From Bisbaumannia salifodinae (GTDB taxonomy: Bacteria > Pseudomonadota > Gammaproteobacteria > Pseudomonadales > Halomonadaceae): a DNA stretch of 64,000 nucleotides. Numbering within the stretch: position 1 is the first letter of the stretch; each line of letters starts with the position of its first letter. A program made the translations under genes and the position numbers. The notes under the pieces were generated by a model that was not told where the DNA came from, did no database searches, and saw only the letters and a list, made by a program, of their open reading frames with translations. Shown here one piece after another: positions 1 to 10,421 of the stretch. The DNA lies in assembly GCF_039522585.1 (NCBI RefSeq), contig NZ_BAAADR010000046.1; one strand, written 5' to 3'.

Positions 1-76
1 CCCTCAAGCTGGTGTCATCGTGCAAAGCCTGCTGTGCCACCAGCAGCTTGAACCTCTCGCCGTATCGCTTCTTCAT
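1..76 (-). CDS. IS3-family transposase OrfA, N-terminal fragment
   Basis: Only the first 25 codons are present, starting MKKRYGERFKLLVAQQAL, a basic beginning like the helix-turn-helix OrfA proteins of IS3-family elements. The ATG at 74-76 lies directly inside the terminal inverted repeat, as is usual for these elements. The rest of the gene is beyond base 1. Assignment rests on the start sequence and the flanking terminus, not on a complete domain. Confidence 0.5.
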   Translation of the reverse strand, partial: MKKRYGERFKLLVAQQALHDDTSLR

Positions 77-127
77 AAAAACACCCCGAAGGTTGGATTG
101 GGTGTCCAACTTTCGGGGTGCAGTTCA
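1..127 (-). mobile_element. End of an IS3-family (IS150-group-like) insertion sequence, partial
   Basis: Read on the minus strand, bases 127 to 100 give a terminus of the TGAACTGCACCCC type, followed by an AAAGTTGGAC run typical of IS150-group ends. Bases 81-120 form an inverted repeat (CACCCCGAAGGTTGGA against TCCAACTTTCGGGGTG). It lies just before a short reading frame that starts at base 76 and runs off the left edge. Most of the element is outside the window, so group, completeness and target duplication cannot be judged. Confidence 0.6.
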
Positions 128-163
128 ATTGCCGGGGCCGTTTTGCGTTGGGGTGCTGTGAGC

Positions 164-1666
164 TCAGTCGCCGGAGGGCAGGGGACGCTCCTGCCGGGCA
201 CCCTGGAGCGCGAAGTAGGCGAAGAAGGCCGCCATCACCACATAGCCCAGGGCGAAGTCCGGGGCGGCATTGAAGGCCAGCTTGGGGGCGTGCATCAGGC
301 CCACGAAGGAGAAGCCCGCCGCCACCAGGGCGAAGGCCGCGGCGCGGCGGAACTGCTGGTCGATCACCGAGACGGTCATGGCGCCGAGCATGATGGCGGT
401 GAACATGGCGCCCTGGCCCAGGGGCACGATGCCGCTGGAGATGCCGGCCACGGTCTCCTCGGCGGCGCGGCCGAAGCGGGTCATCACGTAGTTGGCGAAG
501 TAGGGCAGCATGGCCAGGGCCACCGCCGGGTAGTAGCGGGTGTCATTGGCCTGGAAGGCGGTGGCGATCATCGACATGCCGACGAAGACCAGGATCGGCG
601 CCACCACCGAGACCGGGATGATCGCCGCCAGCACGGCGATCAGGCCGAACATGGTGGCGATGGCATAGACGGCGCCGTTGAGGAGGCTGTAGCCGCGGCC
701 GGCGCCCATCCACTTGGCGCCCACGGTGGCGATATAGACGGTGGTGGGGAAGACGCCGCCGAACAGGGCGCCGAGCATGGTGCCCACGCCATCCACCGCC
801 TGGCACTCGCGGACGTCGTACTTGTCGCCGGCGGCCTCCATGGCCTCCACGTTGTTCATGGTCTCGATGGCGTTGTAGAGGGTGATGGGCAGCACCACGG
901 TGAGGATCGCCAGCATGGTGGTGAAGAGCAGCCCCAGGCCCTCGAACCAGGCCATGTTGGGCAGCAGCGGGTAGAAGCCCAGGTGGGTGAAGGCGTCGCC
1001 GAACTGGCCCTCCTCGGTGGCGCCGATCAGGTAGGCCAGCGCCGAGCCGATGATGATCGCGAACAGCGAGGTGGGCAGGCGGAAGGGCATGGCGACCCGG
1101 GCCACCAGGCCGACGATGATGATGGCCAGCACCAGCAGGCCCACCACCGGGATCTCCAGGGTCTTGAAGAGCATCTCGCCGGCGATAAAGGTCAACGCCA
1201 CCCCGGCCACGGCGCCGAGCATGGCGGCCCGGGGCAGGTTACGCTGCACCCAGCGACCGATCAGGCTGATCACCGCCTCGATGGCGCCGCTGATAAAGCA
1301 GGCCGCCACCGCCACCTTCCAGGCCAGCTCGGCGTCGCCGGTCAACTGCTTGGCGGGCAGCAGCACGCCGAACAGGAAGACGAACATCACCGGGGTGGAG
1401 ATGCCGTAGGAGAGGGCGGTGACGTCGGCGCGGTTCTCCTTGCGGGCCAGGCGCGCGGCGCTGTAGGCGTAGTAGAAGTTGCCTACCATCACCGCCACGG
1501 CGGCGCCGGGAAGCACCTGGCCGAAGACCAGCTCGGCGGGGAAGCCCAGGCCCAGCATGGTGATGGCGATGATCACGAAGTTGGCGATATTGTTCTGGAA
1601 GAGGGCGAAGAAGGCGTCGGTGTCCTCCTTCTTGTACCAGGGGTAGTGCACGGCGGGGGTGGTCAT
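164..1666 (-). CDS. NCS2-family nucleobase permease (xanthine/uracil/purine type)
   Basis: A 500-residue inner-membrane protein with about 12-14 hydrophobic segments, the normal size for nucleobase:cation symporter-2 carriers. The N-terminal part (FFALFQNNIANF, then GLGFPAELVFGQVLPGAA) and the central GTMLGALFGGVFPTTVYI segment resemble NCS2/AzgA-like permeases. These import purines or related heterocycles with a cation. The substrate cannot be read from the sequence, and no purine catabolic genes are adjacent. The gene stands alone. Its 3' end is only 36 bp from the IS terminus with no clear terminator between. An inverted repeat upstream (1737-1750) may be its operator. Confidence 0.8.
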   Translation of the reverse strand: MTTPAVHYPWYKKEDTDAFFALFQNNIANFVIIAITMLGLGFPAELVFGQVLPGAAVAVMVGNFYYAYSAARLARKENRADVTALSYGISTPVMFVFLFGVLLPAKQLTGDAELAWKVAVAACFISGAIEAVISLIGRWVQRNLPRAAMLGAVAGVALTFIAGEMLFKTLEIPVVGLLVLAIIIVGLVARVAMPFRLPTSLFAIIIGSALAYLIGATEEGQFGDAFTHLGFYPLLPNMAWFEGLGLLFTTMLAILTVVLPITLYNAIETMNNVEAMEAAGDKYDVRECQAVDGVGTMLGALFGGVFPTTVYIATVGAKWMGAGRGYSLLNGAVYAIATMFGLIAVLAAIIPVSVVAPILVFVGMSMIATAFQANDTRYYPAVALAMLPYFANYVMTRFGRAAEETVAGISSGIVPLGQGAMFTAIMLGAMTVSVIDQQFRRAAAFALVAAGFSFVGLMHAPKLAFNAAPDFALGYVVMAAFFAYFALQGARQERPLPSGD

Positions 1667-1736
1667 AGCGGCCTCGTGTTATTGGACGTTGTGGCAAGGC
1701 AAAGGCTTGATTAGCGGCATCAGTCTGACCCAGAAC

Positions 1737-1750
1737 TGACCGCTTGGTCA
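1737..1750 (-). promoter_or_regulatory. Inverted repeat upstream of the NCS2 permease gene
   Basis: TGACC-GCTT-GGTCA, a perfect 5-bp-arm palindrome about 70 bp upstream of the permease start codon. Its position suits a repressor operator (GntR or TetR/MarR type), but no regulator gene is adjacent to name a partner. Confidence 0.3.
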
Positions 1751-1861
1751 ATTTTTCGCTTGCGCGGGGCGTCCGGCGATGGTAGGCGGCGGATTCTAAC
1801 CCACTGATATACCAGCGCAAGTTATGCCGCTTATCATCTCGGTGAGGCAGGAGGCGCCTCT

Positions 1862-1899
1862 AGAAAACACAATGCCCGGGCCAAGGCCCGGGCATTGTG
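1862..1899 (-). terminator. Rho-independent terminator of phhABC
   Basis: A perfect 15-bp stem (CACAATGCCCGGGCC / GGCCCGGGCATTGTG) with a 2-base spacer, followed on the minus strand by TTTTCTA. It lies 22 bp beyond the phhC stop codon and closes the minus-strand phh operon. Confidence 0.85.
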
Positions 1900-1920
1900 A
1901 TTAGCGGGAGTGCTTGCTGC

Positions 1921-3108
1921 TTAATTGACCGCGGCGATGGCCTTGGTCAGGTACTCCAGGTTCTCGGTGGAGAAGCCCGCCACATTGGCGCGACCGGAGC
2001 GCACCATATAGATGCCGAACTCGTCGCGCAGGCGATCCACCTGCTCCGGGGCGAGGCCGGTGTAGGAGAACATGCCGCGCTGCTCGCCCACGCAGGCGTA
2101 CTTCTCGGCCAGGCCATGGGGCTCGAGGGCCGCCACGAAGTCCTGGCGCAGGCCGTTGATGCGATCGCGCATCTCGGTGAGCTCACTGCGCCACTGGGCG
2201 GCCAGCTCGGCGGACTCGAGGATCTCGGTGACGATGGCGCCGCCGTGGGAGGGCGGGTTGGAGTAGTTCTCCCGGGCCACGATGGCCATTTGGGAGCGCA
2301 CGTTCTCCATCTGCTCGTTGGTCTTGGCCACCGCGATCATGGCGCCGGTGCGTTCGCTGTAGATGCCGAAATTCTTGGAGCAGGAACTGGTGATCAGCAC
2401 CTCGTCCAGGTTCTCGGCCAGCAGGCGCACGCCGAAGGCGTCCTCGTCGAGGCCCTCGCCGAAGCCCTGGTAGGCGAAATCCACCAGCGGCAGCAGCTCG
2501 CGCTCCTGGACCACCGCCAGCACCTCGCGCCACTGATCCTGGGAGAGATCGAAGCCGGAGGGGTTGTGGCAGCAGGCATGCAGCACCACCACGTCGCCCA
2601 CCGGGATCTCCTTCAGGGCGGCCAGCATGCCGGCGAAGTCGAGGCGGTTCTCGGCGTCCACATAGGGGTACTTGCCGAGCTTGAGGCCGGCGGCCTCGAA
2701 GATGCCCAGGTGGTTGGGCCAGGTGGGATCGCTGACCCAGATGCCCTTGCCGGGCAGCTGACTCTTGATGAAGTCGGCGGCCAGACGCAGGGCACCGGTG
2801 CCGCCCGGGGACTGGGTGGCGCTGGCGCGCCCGGCGCCCAGTACCGGGGAGTCGGCACCGAAGATCAGCGGCAGGATCACCTTGCCATAGCGGGGGTCGC
2901 CATGGGAGCCGATATAGGTCTTGGTGGTCTCGTTCTTCAGCAGCAGCGCCTCGGCCTCCTTGACGGCGCGCATTACCGGGGTGTTGCCCTTGGCATCACG
3001 GTAGACCCCGACCCCCAGATCCACCTTGTTGGGGTTGGTGTCCTTGTTGAAGGCCTCGATCAGCCCGAGGATGGCATCCCCGGGCACCCGCTGAATCTGC
3101 TCGAACAT
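1921..3108 (-). CDS. phhC: Aromatic amino acid aminotransferase
   Basis: A 395-residue PLP-dependent class I aminotransferase of the AspC/TyrB type. It should interconvert tyrosine or phenylalanine and their 2-oxo acids, here giving 4-hydroxyphenylpyruvate for Hpd (22545-23651). The Schiff-base lysine is K245 in SSCSKNFGIYSERTG. Other family motifs are HACCHNPSGFD (residues 178-188), the substrate-binding DPTWPNH, and a C-terminal arginine in VRSGRANVAGF. It is the last gene of phhA-phhB-phhC. Its ATG directly follows the phhB stop codon, so translation is probably coupled. Family membership alone would also allow aspartate aminotransferase; the operon context favours aromatic substrates. Confidence 0.9.
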   Translation of the reverse strand: MFEQIQRVPGDAILGLIEAFNKDTNPNKVDLGVGVYRDAKGNTPVMRAVKEAEALLLKNETTKTYIGSHGDPRYGKVILPLIFGADSPVLGAGRASATQSPGGTGALRLAADFIKSQLPGKGIWVSDPTWPNHLGIFEAAGLKLGKYPYVDAENRLDFAGMLAALKEIPVGDVVVLHACCHNPSGFDLSQDQWREVLAVVQERELLPLVDFAYQGFGEGLDEDAFGVRLLAENLDEVLITSSCSKNFGIYSERTGAMIAVAKTNEQMENVRSQMAIVARENYSNPPSHGGAIVTEILESAELAAQWRSELTEMRDRINGLRQDFVAALEPHGLAEKYACVGEQRGMFSYTGLAPEQVDRLRDEFGIYMVRSGRANVAGFSTENLEYLTKAIAAVN

Positions 3109-3447
3109 TTACGCTGCTACCTCGTCGGTTCTGGCGGCTAGGATGAAATCGTTCTTGTGCAGGCCCTTCAGCTCGTGGGACCACCAGGTCACCGTGACCT
3201 TGCCCCACTCGGTGAGCAGGGCCGGATGGTGACCGGCGGCCTCGGCGATCTCCCCCACCCGATTGGTGAAGGCCAGGGCCTGCTGGAAGTTGCGGAAGGT
3301 GAAGACCCGCTCCAACTGCATGATGCCATCGCGCTCGACGATCTGCCACTGGGGCAGCTCGGCCAGGTAGGCGTCGCGCTCCTCCGCGGTGACATGGGGG
3401 GCATCCCGGCGGCAGGCCTGGCATTTTTCCCGGGCTAGTTCGCTCAT
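3109..3447 (-). CDS. phhB: 4a-hydroxytetrahydrobiopterin dehydratase (pterin-4a-carbinolamine dehydratase)
   Basis: 112 residues, the usual size for this family. It dehydrates the 4a-hydroxypterin released by phenylalanine hydroxylase, regenerating the cofactor. The signature AAGHHPALLTEWGKVTVTWW contains the conserved His pair, followed by SHELKGLHKNDF, which carries the third conserved His and the ND motif. The N-terminus has a Cys pair (KCQACRR) common in proteobacterial PhhB. It sits between phhA (30-bp gap) and phhC (no gap), the standard order. Confidence 0.95.
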   Translation of the reverse strand: MSELAREKCQACRRDAPHVTAEERDAYLAELPQWQIVERDGIMQLERVFTFRNFQQALAFTNRVGEIAEAAGHHPALLTEWGKVTVTWWSHELKGLHKNDFILAARTDEVAA

Positions 3448-3477
3448 GGCGTGGCTCCTGATCGGTCGGATGATGGC

Positions 3478-4284
3478 TTAATGGGTGGCCTGAGACTCGC
3501 TCGTCGCCTCCTTGGGAGGGAAGCGGGGCGGATAGAGGCCCAGCGCCATGGCCTGGTGGACCAGGGCCATGATGTCACGCCGGGCCAGCTCCTGCAGGGT
3601 CTCCAGGCTATCGAGAACATAGTAGAGCGGCTGCAGGATATCGATGCGATAGGGGGTGCGCAGGGCATCCAGGGCATCGAAGGGATGGTGCTCGGGGGCC
3701 TCCGAGAGGGCGTACTGGGTCTCCCTGGGCGAGGAGAGGATGCCGCCGCCATAGATGCGCCGGCCCTGGGGCGTCTCCACCAGGCCGAACTCCACCGTCA
3801 TCCAGTAGAGGCGCGCCAGGTAGACCCGCTCGGCGGGGCTCGCCGCCAGGCCCAGGCGGCCATAGGTGGCGGTGAAATCGGCGAAGCCCGGATGGGTCAG
3901 CATGGGGCAGTGGCCGAAGATCTCGTGGAAGATATCCGGCTCCTGAAGGTAGTCCATCTCCTCCGGGGTACGGATAAAAGTGGCCACCGGGAAGCGCCGC
4001 TGGGCCAGCAGCTCGAAGAAGGTATCGAAGGGGATCAAGGCCGGCACCGGGGCGGTGCGCCAGCCGGTGGCGGCCTCCAGCACGCGATCCACCTCGGCCA
4101 GTTGGGGAATGCGCTCCCGGGGCAGGGCCAGGCGCTCCAGGCCGTCCAGGTAGGCCTGGCAGGCGCGCCCGGGGAGCAGCTCGAGCTGGCGGCGGACCAG
4201 CGCCTGCCAGGTGGCGTTTTCCACCTCGTCGTAGGCGATATGGCCTCGGGCATCGGGTTGGTGGGCCTGATATTGGGTCGTCAT
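3478..4284 (-). CDS. phhA: Phenylalanine-4-hydroxylase
   Basis: A 268-residue monomeric bacterial-type aromatic amino acid hydroxylase that converts phenylalanine to tyrosine with O2 and a tetrahydropterin. The iron ligands are visible: His120 and His125 in DIFHEIFGHCPML, and Glu165 in WMTVEFGLVE. The start at 4284 is chosen because an AGGAGG lies 6 bases upstream and the protein then has the family's normal N-terminus; an upstream in-frame extension to 4488 has no ribosome site. It is first in phhABC and divergent from phhR. The TyrR-type box at 4483-4500 lies 199 bp upstream of its start. Confidence 0.95.
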   Translation of the reverse strand: MTTQYQAHQPDARGHIAYDEVENATWQALVRRQLELLPGRACQAYLDGLERLALPRERIPQLAEVDRVLEAATGWRTAPVPALIPFDTFFELLAQRRFPVATFIRTPEEMDYLQEPDIFHEIFGHCPMLTHPGFADFTATYGRLGLAASPAERVYLARLYWMTVEFGLVETPQGRRIYGGGILSSPRETQYALSEAPEHHPFDALDALRTPYRIDILQPLYYVLDSLETLQELARRDIMALVHQAMALGLYPPRFPPKEATSESQATH

Positions 4285-4482
4285 GGAGCACCTCCTGCGG
4301 CCTGGCCGTGGACGCTCTTGCAGTGTAGACGGGGCATGGTGGGCCCGATGCCGTACCGGTGCGGGGCGACATGACGCCGGGACCCGTGCCGTCAATCTTC
4401 TCTTACGACCCGGGATGGCGCCGGGGTGTTCCGAATCACGACATCGCTCCGAGTGGCGTGGCTTGCCAGGCGATGGAACCGG

Positions 4483-4500
4483 TGTCACGATATCTTTACA
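4483..4500. promoter_or_regulatory. TyrR/PhhR box between phhA and phhR
   Basis: TGTCAC-GATATC-TTTACA fits the TyrR-type consensus TGTAAA-N6-TTTACA: the right half is perfect and the left matches 4 of 6. It is 60 bp upstream of the phhR start and 199 bp from phhA, so it could serve autoregulation and activation of phhABC. Two more copies lie in front of hpd (22315 and 22387), which supports it being the site for the PhhR encoded here. Confidence 0.7.
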
Positions 4501-4560
4501 AGCCGGTCAGGCGGCCGTGACGCCAAAAGCGGCGCCGCGGCACTTTTTATCGAGAAGGCT

Positions 4561-6120
4561 ATGCGACTGAAGTTTCACTGCCAGAACCGCATCGGCATCC
4601 TGCGGGATATCGTTGCCCAGTTCGCCGACTACGGGGTCAATGTGGCCCGGGGCGAGGTGGGCGGCGATCATGGCAACACCATCTATCTCTACCTGCCGCA
4701 GCTGCTCAATGCCCAACTGGCGACGCTGAAGCCGGTGTTGGAGCAGATTCCCGGGGTCTTCGGCGTCAGGCGGGTCAGCCTGATGCCCAGCGAGCGCCGC
4801 CATCTGGAGCTGGACGCGCTGCTGTCGTCGCTCTCCGACCCGGTGATGTCCATCGACATGGAGGGGCATATCGTCGCCGCCAACCGCGCCGCCGGGCAGA
4901 TGCTGGGGGTGAGGGTGGACGAGGTGCCGGGGCTGTCCCTGGATCGCTACCTGCCGGACCTCGACCTGCCGGCGCTGATTCGCCGCAACAACGCCCGGGT
5001 CAATGGCCTGCGCCTCAAGCTCGGCGAGGCCACCTACCTGGCGGATATCTCGCCGCTGCACAGCGACAAGGATGACGACGTGGCCTCCCTGGCCGGGGCC
5101 GTGGTGACCCTGCACCGGGCCGACCGCATCGGCGAGCGCATCTACCAGGTGCAGCGCCAGGAGCTGCGCGGCTTCGATGCGCTCTTCCAGGCCAGCCCGC
5201 GGCTCGCCGCGGTGATCCGCGAGGCGCGGCGCATGGCGCCCCTCGACGCCCCCCTGCTGATCCAGGGCGAGACCGGTACCGGCAAGGAGCTGCTGGCCCG
5301 GGCCTGTCACCTGGCCAGCCCCTGGGGCCAGGCGCCCTTTATGGCGCTGAACTGCGCCGGACTGCCGGAGTCCATGGCCGAGACCGAGCTGTTCGGTTAT
5401 GCCCCCGGCGCCTTCGAGGGGGCACGGCCGGAGGGCAAGCTGGGGCTGCTGGAGCTGACCGCGGGCGGCACCATCTTCCTCGACGAGGTGGGGGAGATGA
5501 GCCCGCGGCTTCAGGTGAAGCTGCTGCGCTTCCTGCAGGACGGCGGCTTCCGTCGGGTGGGCAGCGACGAGGAGACCTACCTGGACGTGCGGGTGATCTG
5601 CGCTACCCAGCAGGACCTGCCGGCGCTGTGCGCCGAGGGGCGCTTCCGCGAGGACCTCTACCATCGCCTCAACGTACTCTCCCTGGTGGTGCCGCCGCTG
5701 CGCGACTGCCTGGATGGCATCGAGCCCCTGGCGGAGCACTTCCTCGACCGCGCCGCCCGCCAGATCGGCTGCCCCCTGCCGCGGCTCTCCGCCGAGGCGC
5801 TGGCGCGGCTGGCGGGCTACCACTGGCCGGGCAATGTGCGCCAGTTGGAGAACGTGCTCTTCCAGGCGGCCTCGCTCTGCGAGGGCGAGGTGATCGAGGC
5901 GGGGCACCTGCGCCTGCCGGCGGTGGGCAAGCGCCAGGGCCTCGATGGCATCGACCTGGAGGGGCAATTGACCGATATCCTCGGCGAGGTGGAGCGCCGG
6001 GTGCTGGCGGCCCTCTATCCCCAGTACCCCTCCAGCCGCCAACTGGGCAAGCGCCTGGGGGTCTCGCATACCACCATCGCCAACAAGCTCAAGCGCCATG
6101 GGATCGGCAGAGAGGAATAA
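4561..6120 (+). CDS. phhR: TyrR/PhhR-family transcriptional regulator of aromatic amino acid catabolism
   Basis: 519 residues with the TyrR architecture: an N-terminal ACT-like ligand domain (from MRLKFHCQNRIGILRDIV), a PAS domain (about residues 80-190), an AAA+ domain (Walker A GETGTGKE near residue 237; FLDEVGEMS), and a C-terminal Fis-type HTH (RQLGKRLGVSHTTIANKLKR). The loop that is GAFTGA in true sigma-54 activators reads GAFEGA near residue 282, so this protein probably works at sigma-70 promoters, as E. coli TyrR does. The ATG at 4561 is preferred over an upstream frame extension because the ACT domain begins there. It is divergent from phhABC with a TyrR-type box between. Confidence 0.9.
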   Translation: MRLKFHCQNRIGILRDIVAQFADYGVNVARGEVGGDHGNTIYLYLPQLLNAQLATLKPVLEQIPGVFGVRRVSLMPSERRHLELDALLSSLSDPVMSIDMEGHIVAANRAAGQMLGVRVDEVPGLSLDRYLPDLDLPALIRRNNARVNGLRLKLGEATYLADISPLHSDKDDDVASLAGAVVTLHRADRIGERIYQVQRQELRGFDALFQASPRLAAVIREARRMAPLDAPLLIQGETGTGKELLARACHLASPWGQAPFMALNCAGLPESMAETELFGYAPGAFEGARPEGKLGLLELTAGGTIFLDEVGEMSPRLQVKLLRFLQDGGFRRVGSDEETYLDVRVICATQQDLPALCAEGRFREDLYHRLNVLSLVVPPLRDCLDGIEPLAEHFLDRAARQIGCPLPRLSAEALARLAGYHWPGNVRQLENVLFQAASLCEGEVIEAGHLRLPAVGKRQGLDGIDLEGQLTDILGEVERRVLAALYPQYPSSRQLGKRLGVSHTTIANKLKRHGIGREE

Positions 6121-6173
6121 GAGAAGCAGCAAGAGGGTAGAAGGAAGATAAACGAGAGGAGGGAGGCTTGCCG

Positions 6174-6764
6174 ATGGGGATACCGCTGGGGGTGAAGCTG
6201 GTTTTTAGTCTCTGGGTGCTGCTCTGGGCGCCGACCTATGCCTGGCTGCTGGGGCCCCAGAACTTCTTCTGGCTATGCAACCTGGCCAACTTCCTGCTGC
6301 TGGTTGGCCTGTGGCGGGAGAGCCGCCTGCTGTGTTCCATGCAGTGGCTGGCGGTGGCCCTGGTGGGGCTCTTGTGGGGCCTGGACGTGGCGGGGGCGGC
6401 GCTGCTCGGCGTCCATCCCATCGGCGGTACCGAATATATGTTCGACCCGCAACAGCCCCTGCTGACCCGGGGACTCTCCTTCTATCACCTGGGGTTGCCG
6501 CTGGTGGCGGGCTTCGCGGTCTGGCGCCTGGGCTACGACCGCCGCGCCCTGGCCGGCCAGGCGCTGCTCACCGCGGTGGTGATCCCGCTGACCTACCTCG
6601 TCACCGAGGCCGAGCGCAATATCAACTGGGTGGAGGGGCCCTTCGGGGTGCCCCAGGAGGGCCTGCCGACCGTGCTCTACCTGCCGCTGCTGATGATCGG
6701 TTGGCCCCTGGCCCTCTATCTGCCCGTGCACCTGGCCACCCTCTGGGCAGGCCGACGGCGTTAA
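6174..6764 (+). CDS. Conserved membrane protein of unknown function
   Basis: 196 residues, rich in Trp and Leu, with about six predicted membrane segments. I do not recognise a named family. Features include an N-terminal WAPTYAWLLGPQNFFW stretch, a periplasmic-looking TEYMFDPQQP segment, and a TEAERNINW motif near residue 147 that looks conserved-function-like. The ATG at 6174 follows a GGAGGGAGG tract; an in-frame TTG at 6168 is an alternative start. Its last ~15 codons lie in a triplicated sequence (6720-6950), and its TAA sits in a TTAA that is also present at the recQ stop. Confidence 0.6.
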   Translation: MGIPLGVKLVFSLWVLLWAPTYAWLLGPQNFFWLCNLANFLLLVGLWRESRLLCSMQWLAVALVGLLWGLDVAGAALLGVHPIGGTEYMFDPQQPLLTRGLSFYHLGLPLVAGFAVWRLGYDRRALAGQALLTAVVIPLTYLVTEAERNINWVEGPFGVPQEGLPTVLYLPLLMIGWPLALYLPVHLATLWAGRRR

Positions 6765-6916
6765 TGCTCGTGGACCAGGCCCGGCGCCTCCACCCTGCCC
6801 GTGCATCTGGTGACCCTGGCGGCCCGGCGCTGGCGAGGGTGCTAGTCTTCCCGGGCCAGGCCCAGCGCCTCCACCCTGCCCGTACATCTGGCGACGCGCT
6901 GGGCAGGCCGACGGCG

Positions 6917-8884
<1,968 letters not shown>

Positions 8885-8993
8885 GGCGAGGCTCCTCATC
8901 CTTGGGGTGACTGGCCCCCCATCTTACACCGTCCGGCCATGACCCGACCCGGCAGGCTTGGCATAATGGCCGTTTTGGCCTCAGGGAAGACCC

Positions 8994-10421
8994 ATGACCG
9001 CCTGGAGCAAGTTGCTGGTCGCCACCACCCGGTTGATCGATCTGCATGACAGCGCCCACGAGCCCGGCTCGCCCTTTATCCAGGTGACCCAGGAGCAGCG
9101 CCGCGGCCTGCGCGACGGCTACTGGCTCGACCTGGGCTGCCTGCTGCTGGACTACCTGCTGGAGATGGATTTCGCCACCAACAGCGCCTTCGTTACCCAG
9201 GGGCGCTGCCTGGCCCACCTGCGCACCGCCTATCCGGCGCACTATGGCGAGCTCTCCCCGGACGACCTGGGCTTCGTCATCAACCTGCTCGCGACCCCCA
9301 GCGAGCTGCACTTCCGCCAGCCGGGGGACGCGGAGGCGCGGCGCCAGCGCAGCACCAAGCGCACCGCCCTGATCGAGAAGCAGGGCCAGACCGGCCAGGT
9401 GCGGCTCACCGCCAGCGGCCGCCAGGCGGTGACCCTGGCCGGCCAGGTGGAGGACCTGCTCTATTCCGAGTATGACGCCGCCAAGGTGCTGGCGGCCCTG
9501 GCCCGCGGCGACTTCGCGCGGATCCCCGATATCACCAACCAGATCCTGCTGGCGATCCGCGGCCTGACCCAGGAGCTGCGCCGGGTGCGCGAGAACCCCA
9601 CCCGGGAGGGCAAGCTGGCGGCGCTGCTGGACAACCAGCGCCACTACCATCACGCCCTCTCGACCATCCAGCAGACCCTGCTCGACGCCCGCGCCCAGTT
9701 GGTCAGCCCGCAGCTCGGCGAGCGCTTCGCCGCCTGGTGCGAGGCCCAGCCGGACGGCGAGGCCTGGGACCTGCGGGTGCTCTCCGGGGCCATCGGCCGG
9801 GTGCTCACCGCCATCGAGAACCTCTCCCGGCGCCTCGCCGAATTGCTCGCCGATATCGCCGAGGGGCGCATCCAGTCCATGGGCGTGGTGGATTTCACCG
9901 ACCTGGCCCGGGGCCTGCTGGCGGCGCCGCCGGCAGCAGCGCTGCGCGATGCCCTGGTGGCGCGGTTGATGCCGCGTCCGCCGAGGGTGGCCATGCCGCG
10001 TCCGGTGAGCCTGATTCCCCTGCTGGAGAGTCGTCGCGCCGAGGTCAGCCACGCCGCCCTGGTGTTCGATGCCGAGCCGGGGGCCGCCCCGGAGGATCCG
10101 CTGCTGGCCCGCTTCCTCGAGGCCCGCGGCCCGGCCCTCAAGGCGCGCCTGGCCAGGGCGCCGCTGGCCCTGCCGGAGGCCCTGGCCGAGGGCTGGCACC
10201 GTTTCGAGGAGGGCGACTGCCTGGCGCAACTGCTCAATACCTTCGTCGATACCGCCCTGCTGGACGCCCGGCTGCGGGTGGGCATCGAGCCGCAGCCCTT
10301 CGAGGTGACCCTGGAGGATGGCCGGGTGATCCGCGGCGAGGTGACCCCCTCGCTGCGCCTGGCCTCTGCGCCCCTCGATGTGGTTTCCCCGAGTGCCGCC
10401 ACCGCCAAGGATGAATGCTGA
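8994..10421 (+). CDS. jetA: Wadjet-type JetA (MksF-like kleisin subunit)
   Basis: 475 residues, mainly helical, first gene of a four-gene SMC-type operon. In Wadjet/Mks systems this position encodes the kleisin that bridges the SMC heads. The N-terminal region (DGYWLDLGCLLLDYLLEMDF) and a mid-protein helical bundle fit a winged-helix/kleisin layout, but there is no strong sequence signature. The assignment therefore rests on operon order, size, and the recognisable JetC and JetD downstream. It abuts jetB (TGA then ATG with no gap). A CATAAT hexamer at 8962-8967 could be the -10 element of the operon promoter. Confidence 0.7.
   Translation: MTAWSKLLVATTRLIDLHDSAHEPGSPFIQVTQEQRRGLRDGYWLDLGCLLLDYLLEMDFATNSAFVTQGRCLAHLRTAYPAHYGELSPDDLGFVINLLATPSELHFRQPGDAEARRQRSTKRTALIEKQGQTGQVRLTASGRQAVTLAGQVEDLLYSEYDAAKVLAALARGDFARIPDITNQILLAIRGLTQELRRVRENPTREGKLAALLDNQRHYHHALSTIQQTLLDARAQLVSPQLGERFAAWCEAQPDGEAWDLRVLSGAIGRVLTAIENLSRRLAELLADIAEGRIQSMGVVDFTDLARGLLAAPPAAALRDALVARLMPRPPRVAMPRPVSLIPLLESRRAEVSHAALVFDAEPGAAPEDPLLARFLEARGPALKARLARAPLALPEALAEGWHRFEEGDCLAQLLNTFVDTALLDARLRVGIEPQPFEVTLEDGRVIRGEVTPSLRLASAPLDVVSPSAATAKDEC

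Noticed and set aside
4285..4560. Sigma-54 promoter for phhA
   Set aside because: Several GG/GC pairs were tried on both strands but none has the required spacing with TTGC; only the TyrR-type box holds up.
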